NCBI GenBank assembly: GCA_031269165.1 | Contig: JAISZQ010000061.1 | Span: 1-5,469 of the forward strand | Source: Spirochaetaceae bacterium | Lineage (GTDB): Bacteria > Spirochaetota > Spirochaetia > Treponematales > Breznakiellaceae | Length of the DNA stretch: 5,469 nt | Reading direction: 5' to 3' | Shown: positions 1-4,954 of the stretch, piece by piece | How the letters are laid out: each line of letters starts with the position of its first letter | Numbering within the stretch: the stretch's first letter is position 1 | Notes under the pieces: generated by a model | What the model saw: the letters and a program-made list of their open reading frames with translations, nothing else | The model's database searches: none | Told to the model about the DNA's origin: nothing | Position numbers and translations under genes: made by a program

Positions 1-30
1 CGAATGTACGCGAATGTATGCGAATACGCG
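1..30. repeat. Degenerate 10-bp tandem repeat
   Basis: Three adjacent 10-base units, each beginning CGAAT (CGAATGTACG, CGAATGTATG, CGAATACGCG), open the window. The same CGAAT word recurs in inverted form in the rest of the repeat (ATTCG at 47-51, 57-61 and 67-71). The array probably continues to the left of the window. In the second copy (3784-3815) this part is remodelled into an inverted-repeat arm instead. Confidence 0.6.
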
Positions 31-98
31 CTGATGGGTATGTATTATTCGTATTTATTCGCGCCATTCGCGGACCAAAATTCTTAAGTTGTTGACAG
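1..98 (+). repeat. Dispersed intergenic repeat, copy 1 (cut by the window edge)
   Basis: Positions 19-98 match 3807-3898 of the palindromic element further right. Without gaps, 77 of 80 aligned bases are identical; the only length difference is 12 bases present in the other copy (3842-3853) and absent here. Both copies end with CTTAAGTTGTTGACAG and diverge immediately after it, which marks a sharp boundary at 98/99. This copy contains only the right half of the element inside the window; the rest should lie to the left. It sits downstream of the 3' end of the leftward lipid-kinase-like gene, so it is intergenic. I infer a small non-autonomous mobile repeat or an element spread by recombination; no transposase is visible. 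Confidence 0.8.
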
Positions 99-247
99 GG
101 GAAAGCCTTCCCCCTCGCTCCGGTCTACGCCCTCCGCTACCCCCTTCAGCAGGGGACACCCCCGCAACGCCCCCGAATCACGGCGGAGGATTGCGTCCCG
201 CAGGGTTTTTGAACAGGCTCTGAGCCGTGGAAGGTTGCAATGCCGGA
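99..247. other. GC-rich intergenic tail with small hairpins
   Basis: No gene is seen here. The first 13 bases (99-111) with the preceding 16 (83-98) reappear in inverted orientation at 3700-3728 with one mismatch, so part of this tail belongs to the dispersed repeat. Small inverted repeats include GGGGAA/TTCCCC (98-113), CCCCT/AGGGG around a 5-base loop (141-155) and GGCT/AGCC (216-226). The last one lies just past the stop codon of the leftward gene ending at 248 but is not followed by a T-run on the minus strand, so I do not call it a terminator. Confidence 0.5.
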
Positions 248-910
248 CTACACCAGTTGGGCAACGGCCTCGAACAGCATGACGCTGAACCCTGCCGCGA
301 GGGGAATGACGATGTTGTCCATGTTTCGTAGCGGCAGGGCTTCGACCACTGTGGTAACCAGCGCGGTACCCAGCGAGGCGGAGACGCGCTGGGTGACGGC
401 CCACGTACTTATGAACACCGTGATACAGCAGACCGCCGATCCCTCAACACTTTTTCCACGCAAGAATGGTGGCCGGAGCCTCCCGAAAGGCCGCCCGACA
501 AGGCCGGATAACCCGTCGCCAAAGGCAAGCGCGTAGATCGCGGCATGGATTGCGGCGTTATTGTTCCCCGGCATAGACGGAACGGGGGAAAAAGAGGGAA
601 GGAGCGGGAAGATGACGAGCGCGAGTATCGTTCCCGCCGCGAGCGTTACCGGGCCGAGGACGAATTTTCCCGATTCATGCGGCCGTGACGCAAACGCCGT
701 GATCCGCGAGAGGAGCGGGATCGCGCGTCCCTTGAGCCTCAAAAGTTCGCAGCCCAGATAAAAAAGACTTCCCGCGCACAACAGCGCGATAGTAAGCGGC
801 CGGTTTATCGCGGCAAGCGCGGGGGTAAACGCGATGAGCAGGTGTATTCCCTTACGGAGCAGTTCTTTTTTGAACCGTTCCCGGCGGTCGCGGCTTGATT
901 GGAGGTTCAT
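248..910 (-). CDS. SEC59/DGK1-family CTP-dependent lipid kinase-like membrane protein
   Basis: The 220-residue integral membrane protein belongs by motif to the dolichol kinase / phytol kinase / yeast diacylglycerol kinase family (COG0170), often labelled phosphatidate cytidylyltransferase in bacteria. Visible family motifs are RKGIH at 19-23 near the cytoplasmic N terminus, E55 and R58 after the first hydrophobic hairpin, GPVTLAAG at 86-93, GDGLSGLVGRPFG at 131-143, GKSVEG at 152-157 and the DN-IPLAAG stretch at 198-207. Several hydrophobic segments separate them. In this family the enzyme uses CTP to phosphorylate a polyprenol, phytol or diacylglycerol; the substrate here cannot be read from sequence. 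I chose the ATG at 910 because it lies one base after the hisD stop. A longer reading frame exists upstream, but it overlaps hisD and adds a basic, low-complexity tail. The nearest GGAGG (926-930) is 15 bases away, so initiation probably depends on translational coupling with hisD. An alternative family name would be phosphatidate cytidylyltransferase (CdsA), but the motifs fit SEC59/DGK1 better. Confidence 0.85.
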   Translation of the reverse strand: MNLQSSRDRRERFKKELLRKGIHLLIAFTPALAAINRPLTIALLCAGSLFYLGCELLRLKGRAIPLLSRITAFASRPHESGKFVLGPVTLAAGTILALVIFPLLPSFSPVPSMPGNNNAAIHAAIYALAFGDGLSGLVGRPFGRLRPPFLRGKSVEGSAVCCITVFISTWAVTQRVSASLGTALVTTVVEALPLRNMDNIVIPLAAGFSVMLFEAVAQLV

Positions 911-911
911 G

Positions 912-2450
912 TTATTCCCGTGCCGCCTCCCGCCACCTTGATTTCCCCGCTTCCCGCGCTCGTTCCGATTGCCGCAACGCGAGGCTTTGGGCATGACCGT
1001 AGAGCCCCTCCGCTTCGGCGATAATCCGCGCCGATTCCAGATAATCGGCCGTGTTCGCGCCGTCTTCACAACGGAGGCTCGTCACGATCTTGAGGAAATG
1101 GCGCACGGAAAGACCGCCCACAAACCGGGAAGAACCCATCGTCGGCAGGGTGTGGTTGATCCCGGCAGAATAATCGCCGAGGGCTTCGGCCGAGCCGCTT
1201 CCAATGAAGAGGGAACCGTAGTTGGTAAGCGCGGGGATCCACCGGGCCGGGTCTCTGACGTGAAGTTCCAGATGTTCCGGGGCGATCCTGTTCGCAACGG
1301 CAATCGCCTCCTCCCGCACCTCATACACGATCAAAAGCCCTCCCGCATCAAGCGAGGCGCGGGCCGTTTCCCTTGATTGACCCGATGGAAGGAGTTCCAA
1401 TTGCCGCTCCACCTCGGCTTCGACGGCCCCGGCAAATTGCCGGTCCGGCACGAGGGCGCGGGCGCGGGCGTCAACGTCATGCTCGGCTTGCGCGATAAGG
1501 TCGGCGGCAACGAGTTCGGGCTCGGCGTTTTTGTCGGCGATGATCAGCACGTCCGTCGGCCCGGCCACCGCCTCAATGCCCACTTCGCCAAACAACTGAC
1601 GCTTGGCCTCCGCGACATACTTGTTTCCCGGCCCCACGATGATGTCGGCGCGGGGCACGATTTCTTGCTCGCCCACCATATCCGCACTCGTTGCGCCCGC
1701 GCCGGACGGAGACGCGCTGGGCGCATCTACGCGGGGCGCAGATACGCCGAGGGCAAACGCGGCGATGGCCTGTGCGCCGCCAATGGCAAAAACACGGTGC
1801 GCCCCCGCCAGATAGGCGGCGGCCATGATACGATAGTCGGGCAAGCCGTCTTCAAGCGGCGCCGAGGTGACGCAAATTTCCCGCACTCCCGCGACAACGG
1901 CGGGGACAACGCCCATCAGTACCGTTGAGATGAGCGGATACCGGCCTCGTGGAACATACACGGCGGCCCGGTCAAGCGGCAGTATCCGCTGACCAACAAA
2001 CATACCCCGGGCCTTCTCCCATTCATTCCACTCTCCCCGGCCGTCTTCCCGTTTTATGTATTCCCGCCTTATGTATTTTCGCCTTATAAAATTCGGCCTG
2101 ATACATTCTTCCCGGCTGAGAATGATGGAATAAACCTGTTCCTTCTGCAAACGGGCGAAGGCGTGAATACTTGCCGACGCGAACGTGAGCGCGCCCCAAA
2201 GAGCCGGTTCCTCCTGCCGCAAACGCTCGAAGGCGGCGCGAACCACCGGGGCGGCAACCTCAAACGTTTCGAGTTCCGCATGGTCAAACCGGGCGCCGTA
2301 CTCCCGTAACGCCGCCGCGCCGTTTTCCCGGACATGCCGAATGATCCCGCGTACCGTTTCACGAACCGCCTCACGCGCCGCCGCGCCGCCTTGCGTTTCT
2401 TCGGCGGTACGAAAATTTTCATTAAACAGGCCAATAGATACCGTTTTCAT
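912..2450 (-). CDS. hisD: Histidinol dehydrogenase with two insertions
   Basis: HisD (EC 1.1.1.23) performs the last two steps of histidine synthesis, oxidising L-histidinol to histidine with two NAD+ and one zinc ion, in the cytoplasm. The zinc ligands are present: Q321 and H324 (in AQAEHD), D426 (in LGDYSAG) and H486 (in EGLYGHA). The catalytic Glu-His pair is E392-H393 in APEHLEL. Also conserved are GGAQAIAAFALG (224-235), IVGPGNKYVAEAKR (271-284), AGPTDVLIIAD (296-306) and NHTLPT (432-437). The protein has 512 residues against roughly 430 usual for the family. The excess lies in a charged segment at about 108-147 and an Ala/Pro/Ser-rich segment at about 236-265, both just before conserved blocks. 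The usual YVPGG reads YVPRG (165-169). The start ATG at 2450 has an AAGGTG ribosome-binding site 7 bases upstream (2458-2463). The downstream lipid-kinase-like gene follows after one base. All other histidine genes are absent from the window. The identity is secure; full activity is likely but not certain. Confidence 0.96.
   Translation of the reverse strand: MKTVSIGLFNENFRTAEETQGGAAAREAVRETVRGIIRHVRENGAAALREYGARFDHAELETFEVAAPVVRAAFERLRQEEPALWGALTFASASIHAFARLQKEQVYSIILSREECIRPNFIRRKYIRREYIKREDGRGEWNEWEKARGMFVGQRILPLDRAAVYVPRGRYPLISTVLMGVVPAVVAGVREICVTSAPLEDGLPDYRIMAAAYLAGAHRVFAIGGAQAIAAFALGVSAPRVDAPSASPSGAGATSADMVGEQEIVPRADIIVGPGNKYVAEAKRQLFGEVGIEAVAGPTDVLIIADKNAEPELVAADLIAQAEHDVDARARALVPDRQFAGAVEAEVERQLELLPSGQSRETARASLDAGGLLIVYEVREEAIAVANRIAPEHLELHVRDPARWIPALTNYGSLFIGSGSAEALGDYSAGINHTLPTMGSSRFVGGLSVRHFLKIVTSLRCEDGANTADYLESARIIAEAEGLYGHAQSLALRQSERAREAGKSRWREAARE
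2049..2108 (-). repeat. 15-bp tandem repeat inside hisD
   Basis: Four head-to-tail 15-base units encode four five-residue units of HisD: ECIRP, NFIRR, KYIRR and EYIKR (residues 115-134), all with I-R/K at the third and fourth places. The middle units are closest at the DNA level (the word CTTATGTATT or close forms recurs at 15-base spacing); the 2095-2109 unit is more diverged. The array keeps the frame and forms the core of the first HisD insertion, so it looks like in-frame repeat expansion. Confidence 0.75.
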
Positions 2451-2496
2451 TAAATTTCACCTTGTCAAGTCTAAAAACCTATGTTATACTAGAACC
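2451..2496 (-). promoter_or_regulatory. Divergent intergenic region; possible hisD -10 and operator-like palindrome
   Basis: Only 46 bases separate the divergent starts of hisD and the HEAT-like gene. On the minus strand a TATAAC (2488-2483) could be the hisD -10 box, but I see no acceptable -35 partner. It overlaps the plus-strand -10 box on the opposite strand, so the two promoters could compete. CTTGTCAAG (2461-2469) is a perfect short inverted repeat around its central T; it coincides with the plus-strand -35 box and with part of the hisD ribosome-binding site. An operator role is inference only. Confidence 0.35.
2462..2490 (+). promoter_or_regulatory. Near-consensus sigma-70 promoter of the HEAT-like gene
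   Basis: TTGTCA (2462-2467) and TATACT (2485-2490) are each one base from the housekeeping consensus and are separated by exactly 17 bases. With the -10 box ending at -7, +1 falls on 2497, the A of the gene's ATG. No ribosome-binding site is present between the box and the start codon, which fits a leaderless transcript. Confidence 0.75.
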
Positions 2497-3672
2497 ATGA
2501 AGCGGTTTTTTTTAATAGGCACTCTTATTTTACAGGTTTTTGCGGCTTTTGCTCAATCGGCCGAGATTGAAGTCTACGGAGAGCTTTACAACGGATCGTC
2601 CACCTGGCAGGGTAAATTCGTCGTCTTGCAAGACATCGTCGCCGCGAATACCGATGGCGCGGTAGAATTTTACGCCAAAGCATTCGACGATCTCATAATG
2701 ATCTACCGTAGCCTCAAATACGGCAGCACCGAATGGGCAAGCGCAAACAGTATCGCGCATATCCTCATTGCCGAGCTGGTCTCCGCCGGATACGAAGCGG
2801 CCGGGGACAATCTTTGGCGCTGTTACCAGTTTTTTACCGACCCGACCGTACAGGCGGAAGCGCTTGTCGCGCTCGGAGAGTTGAAAATTGAGTCCCATTA
2901 CGCCGACGTCGAGCAGGTGGTAAATCGGCTGAACGCGAGGGCCGACACGAAAAACAGGGAGAATGATGAAACGGTCGCGATCGGCGGCTTTACCGCCCTC
3001 CAAAAATACGGCAAGCCGGAGGGTTATCTTGCCGCCTTTGTCGGTTCGGAAAGCTGGTACCACGAATTTGTCAAACAATCCGCCCGGTCCGTCGTCGCCG
3101 CCCTATTACAAGACCCCGCCCGCCTTTTACCCGACGTTATCCTGTCGAACCGGTATTCCCACCTGCTGGAACAAAAGGCGCTTCTGTATGTAGACGGCGC
3201 GTCGCTTGACAATGGCCAAAAAGCGGACATCGCGTCCCAATCCCTGTTGCAAGGCTGGTGGTCGTATTCCAGCGACCTGCGCGCCGCTCTGGAATTGGCG
3301 AATCTCCGGCGACTCGCCCTCCAGATGATCCGCAAATACGGCTCGAACGGGACAAAAGAAACCTATTCGGCAATGACCCGCTCGTTACGCGAGGGAGCCC
3401 TTGACGAAAAAATCGACAGTATTCTCGCGCTGGGATCCTTGAACACCTCTGAGTCAACGACTATTCTCCTTGATTACGCGCAACTGCTCAACGAAAACCG
3501 GCGCATAGCCAATTCCCAGCCGATTGATGACCGGCTCATGCGGTCGATCGTGCCGGCTCTGGGCGCTTCAAACGCCCCCCGGGTAAAAGATACGCTTCGT
3601 CAAACACAGGCCGTCCCGTGGAGCAATACCGTTCTCAACTTGGTACGCGAGGTTTTGGCGAAACTCGGTTAG
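2497..3672 (+). CDS. Secreted HEAT-like alpha-helical repeat protein
   Basis: The 391-residue protein begins with a clear signal peptide: MKR, a hydrophobic core at 4-18, and a probable cleavage after A19 in AFA-Q. There is no lipobox cysteine, so a soluble periplasmic location is likely. The mature part is almost wholly helical with degenerate HEAT/armadillo-like pairs, most readable at about 115-145 (PTVQAEALVALGELK), 157-182, 187-206, 302-335 (KIDSILALGSLNTSES) and 344-391. Such proteins usually act as protein-binding scaffolds; no catalytic motif is visible. I do not recognise a named family. The same frame is open further upstream to 2185, but that stretch is antisense to hisD and lacks coding character, whereas 2497 starts the signal peptide. 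The gene is divergent from hisD, has a strong promoter and apparently no leader. Its stop is followed by a GC-rich hairpin-forming stretch (about 3676-3712) and then the palindromic element, which may end transcription. Confidence 0.85.
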   Translation: MKRFFLIGTLILQVFAAFAQSAEIEVYGELYNGSSTWQGKFVVLQDIVAANTDGAVEFYAKAFDDLIMIYRSLKYGSTEWASANSIAHILIAELVSAGYEAAGDNLWRCYQFFTDPTVQAEALVALGELKIESHYADVEQVVNRLNARADTKNRENDETVAIGGFTALQKYGKPEGYLAAFVGSESWYHEFVKQSARSVVAALLQDPARLLPDVILSNRYSHLLEQKALLYVDGASLDNGQKADIASQSLLQGWWSYSSDLRAALELANLRRLALQMIRKYGSNGTKETYSAMTRSLREGALDEKIDSILALGSLNTSESTTILLDYAQLLNENRRIANSQPIDDRLMRSIVPALGASNAPRVKDTLRQTQAVPWSNTVLNLVREVLAKLG

Positions 3673-3699
3673 GGAAGCCTGTCGCAGGGGCAGGGAAGC

Positions 3700-3728
3700 G
3701 GAAGACTTTCCCCTGTCAACAACTTAAG
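3700..3728 (-). repeat. Inverted copy of the repeat end found at 83-111
   Basis: The reverse complement of 3700-3728 equals 83-111 with one mismatch in 29 bases. It comprises the 16-base terminal repeat CTTAAGTTGTTGACAG plus 13 bases beyond it (GGGAAAGTCTTCC here, GGGAAAGCCTTCC there). The homology therefore extends outside the palindromic element on this side, while on the right side of the element it does not. Both occurrences point the same way relative to the gene they follow: gene 3' end, GC-rich stretch, then CTGTCAACAACTTAAG. Confidence 0.75.
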
Positions 3729-3898
3729 CCGACGGAATATAAGAGTGGTCAACGGATCACACAGATTTTTAGTTTTTTGTCCGCGAATGTGCGCCGGACA
3801 TGGCGTTGCGAATACGCGCTGATGGGTATGTATCATTCGTAACGCCAATGGCGCTTATTCGCGCCATTCGCGGACCAAAATCCTTAAGTTGTTGACAG
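3713..3898. mobile_element. 186-bp palindromic MITE-like element with 16-bp terminal inverted repeats
   Basis: The termini CTGTCAACAACTTAAG (3713-3728) and CTTAAGTTGTTGACAG (3883-3898) are perfect inverted repeats. Inside, GTCCGCGAAT (3779-3788) pairs with ATTCGCGGAC (3866-3875) and GGCGTTGCGAAT (3802-3813) pairs with ATTCGTAACGCC (3834-3845) with one mismatch. CGCCAATGGCG (3843-3853) is itself palindromic. The strand could fold into one long interrupted hairpin. No coding capacity or transposase is present. The right half recurs at 19-98. I see no convincing target-site duplication. The element lies between convergent transcription units and interrupts an LRR-protein gene on its right. It may be a miniature inverted-repeat transposable element, or a palindromic repeat that also serves as a bidirectional terminator. 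Confidence 0.65.
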
Positions 3899-4015
3899 TG
3901 CCCTTGCACTTGGTAATCACGACCCCTTCGCCTTTGTGTCGAAGTCGGTCGCCGGGGCTTGCGCGAAGAGGCCACACACCGTCATGCGCACCATCAACGC
4001 GCATATCTTTTTCAT
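3899..4015 (-). pseudogene. Truncated BspA-like leucine-rich-repeat surface protein (5' fragment)
   Basis: An ATG at 4015 follows AGGAG with 7 bases between, and opens a signal-peptide-like start (MKKICALMV, ending GLFAQ) and an APATDFDTKAKG stretch. The frame stops at 3917-3919 after 32 codons. Reading one base over from the AAGGCGAAGGGG tract gives GEGVVITKCKGT, which resembles the conserved N-terminal segment of treponemal BspA-like LRR proteins (a DF...GVVIT-Y-KGT...IP pattern). In those proteins cell-surface LRR_5 repeats follow. Here the sequence meets the terminal repeat of the palindromic element right after KG-T and the LRR domain is missing. The gene is therefore broken by a frameshift and by a truncation at 3898/3899. 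It lies 46 bases downstream of the secreted orphan gene with no terminator between. The family assignment rests on a short segment, so confidence is moderate. Confidence 0.6.
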
Positions 4016-4061
4016 CTCTTTACTCCTATGCAACCCCGGCTACAAAAACATTTTAAATTTC

Positions 4062-4439
4062 TCACTTTCCTGTGTCTTCAAATACCATAACCTTTTTTTC
4101 GGGATCAAAATAAACAATCCACACCATAGTTCCGAATATATTTGTATACGTCTGATCTCCAATAGCATCAATTAAATCTTTTGCCTCTGGAATTACCGGA
4201 TAAGAAATTATGATGCCTTGCGGCAAGATCATAAAATTCATATCGGCAGTAATTATATTAGCGTCAGCCTCTTTGCCATCATGCGCTTCCCCTAATATAT
4301 CTTTTTCCGCAAGTGCCTGTAAATAATTCACAATAAGACCATACAGCAAATCATCCTCAACACCCTCTTCTTCTTGCGAAGATATTTGTTGAATACAAAC
4401 GAAAACCACTAAAATAGAACATACAAAAATCTTTCTCAT
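4062..4439 (-). CDS. Small secreted orphan protein
   Basis: This 125-residue protein has a textbook start: AGGAGG (4446-4451) six bases before the ATG at 4439. Residues 1-22 form a signal peptide (MRK, then a hydrophobic core through about residue 17, QQISSQ at the cleavage region). C15 is preceded by VFV, a poor lipobox, so I favour a soluble exported protein over a lipoprotein. The mature part is acidic (EEEGVEDD at 23-30) and ends with alternating hydrophobic strands (GIIISYPVI, GTMVWIVYFDPEKKVMVF), suggesting a small mixed alpha/beta domain. I do not recognise the family and assign no function. Base composition is much more AT-rich than hisD or the HEAT-like gene, which may indicate recent acquisition. 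The next feature downstream is the broken LRR gene, apparently in the same transcript. Confidence 0.75.
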   Translation of the reverse strand: MRKIFVCSILVVFVCIQQISSQEEEGVEDDLLYGLIVNYLQALAEKDILGEAHDGKEADANIITADMNFMILPQGIIISYPVIPEAKDLIDAIGDQTYTNIFGTMVWIVYFDPEKKVMVFEDTGK

Positions 4440-4475
4440 AATTACCCTCCTAATGGTAAAATCAGTAAATTGCCA

Positions 4476-4488
4476 TCCGCTTTGCGGA
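4476..4488. repeat. Short hairpin upstream of the secreted orphan gene
   Basis: TCCGC and GCGGA flank a TTT loop, a five-pair stem in the 154-base gap between the 55-codon ORF and the secreted orphan gene. It lies 37 bases before the orphan's ATG and would be in its leader. It is not followed by a T-run on either strand, so it is not a convincing terminator. Confidence 0.35.
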
Positions 4489-4553
4489 CCGGTTTTGCGT
4501 TTAGCGCCCGCCGGCTTTTAATACGTTGTATACGTGCGAATTCCGTACACTGA

Positions 4554-4582
4554 ATATCCGTCATCCCCCGCAACGGGGGATG
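4554..4582. repeat. GC-rich hairpin repeat, copy A
   Basis: ATATCCGTCATCCCCCGCAA (4554-4573) is repeated exactly at 4955-4974. This copy forms a perfect nine-pair stem, CATCCCCCG/CGGGGGATG (4562-4570 with 4574-4582), with a CAA loop. Weaker similarity continues to the left (TACGTTGTATACGTGCG at about 4523 against TACGCTGTTTATGCGCG at about 4932). The hairpin lies just downstream of the 55-codon minus-strand ORF. It resembles the short palindromic REP-like repeats found between genes in many bacteria. Confidence 0.7.
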
Positions 4583-4593
4583 CCTCACGTTAA

Positions 4594-4761
4594 TCAGCGT
4601 TTCCTTAAGTCTGCATAATCATGAGCCCGGCGCACATCTTCACTTTCAAAATACCCTCCTTCGCTTGTAAGTCCATCTTCTCTGTATGTTTCTTTGGTCC
4701 ATACACGTTTCGCACCACCCATTACAATTAACCCTAAAAACACACAAAACTGGTTTTTCAT
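4594..4761 (-). CDS. Small hypothetical protein, 55 residues
   Basis: The ATG at 4761 is preceded by AGGAG (4771-4775) with nine bases between and by a perfect TATAAT box further up. The product starts MKN, has a hydrophobic stretch at about 5-16 (FCVFLGLIVMGG) and continues with a charged, soluble tail containing TYREDGLTSEGGYFESEDVRRAH and ending LRKR. It could be a very small membrane-anchored or exported protein, or the surviving 5' part of a longer gene, because its stop lies directly before the hairpin repeat at 4562-4582. I do not recognise it. A competing ATG eight bases upstream (4769) would be only two bases from the ribosome-binding site and gives a cysteine-rich 40-residue frame, which I think is less likely. 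Confidence 0.5.
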   Translation of the reverse strand: MKNQFCVFLGLIVMGGAKRVWTKETYREDGLTSEGGYFESEDVRRAHDYADLRKR

Positions 4762-4791
4762 CTATCATTTCTCCTGCGTTACACGATTTGG

Positions 4792-4797
4792 ATTATA
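4792..4797 (-). promoter_or_regulatory. Perfect -10 box upstream of the 55-residue ORF
   Basis: On the minus strand TATAAT reads from 4797 to 4792, which would place transcription start near 4785, about 24 bases before the ATG at 4761 and upstream of its ribosome-binding site. No good -35 box is found at 16-18 bases spacing, so this would be a weak or activator-dependent promoter, or a chance match in AT-rich DNA. Confidence 0.45.
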
Positions 4798-4859
4798 AAA
4801 ACCAGAAAACGCCCTTTATCGCGGTACCTCATTTCAGGTTTTTATGTCGCATAACTATC

Positions 4860-4893
4860 GTCTATACGACTCTTGCCGTATACACTTTTTTTT
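4860..4893 (+). terminator. Possible intrinsic terminator
   Basis: TATACG (4863-4868) and CGTATA (4877-4882) form a six-pair stem around an eight-base loop. Two more pairs lie outside one mismatch, and eight T residues follow (4886-4893). The shape fits a rho-independent terminator reading rightward, but the stem is AT-rich and no rightward gene precedes it in the window. Confidence 0.3.
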
Positions 4894-4954
4894 CGCGGCG
4901 GTTCTTTCTCAGGGAACCCGTCCCGCGCTTGTACGCTGTTTATGCGCGCACCGC

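Noticed and set aside
1..98. CRISPR-like array suggested by the CGAAT repeats
   Set aside because: The units are 10 bases and contiguous without spacers, and no cas gene is nearby.
84..404. 106-codon minus-strand frame over the repeat and the end of the lipid-kinase-like gene
   Set aside because: It overlaps a motif-supported gene in another frame and translates repeat DNA; arginine-rich and without a ribosome-binding site.
969..1376. 135-codon plus-strand open frame
   Set aside because: Antisense to the conserved C-terminal half of hisD, with arginine/glycine-rich composition typical of shadow frames.
1377..1928. 183-codon plus-strand open frame opposite hisD
   Set aside because: It lies wholly antisense to catalytic parts of hisD; its openness follows from GC-rich third positions. 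No ribosome-binding site or family resemblance.
2185..2496. N-terminal extension of the HEAT-like protein by 104 residues
   Set aside because: The extension is antisense to hisD, low in complexity, and would bury the signal peptide; the promoter and signal peptide agree on 2497.
2530..3078. 182-codon minus-strand frame opposite the HEAT-like gene
   Set aside because: A shadow of the signal-peptide-bearing gene on the other strand; no start signals.
3936..4175. 79-codon plus-strand frame
   Set aside because: Antisense to the end of the secreted orphan gene and to the LRR remnant; no ribosome-binding site.
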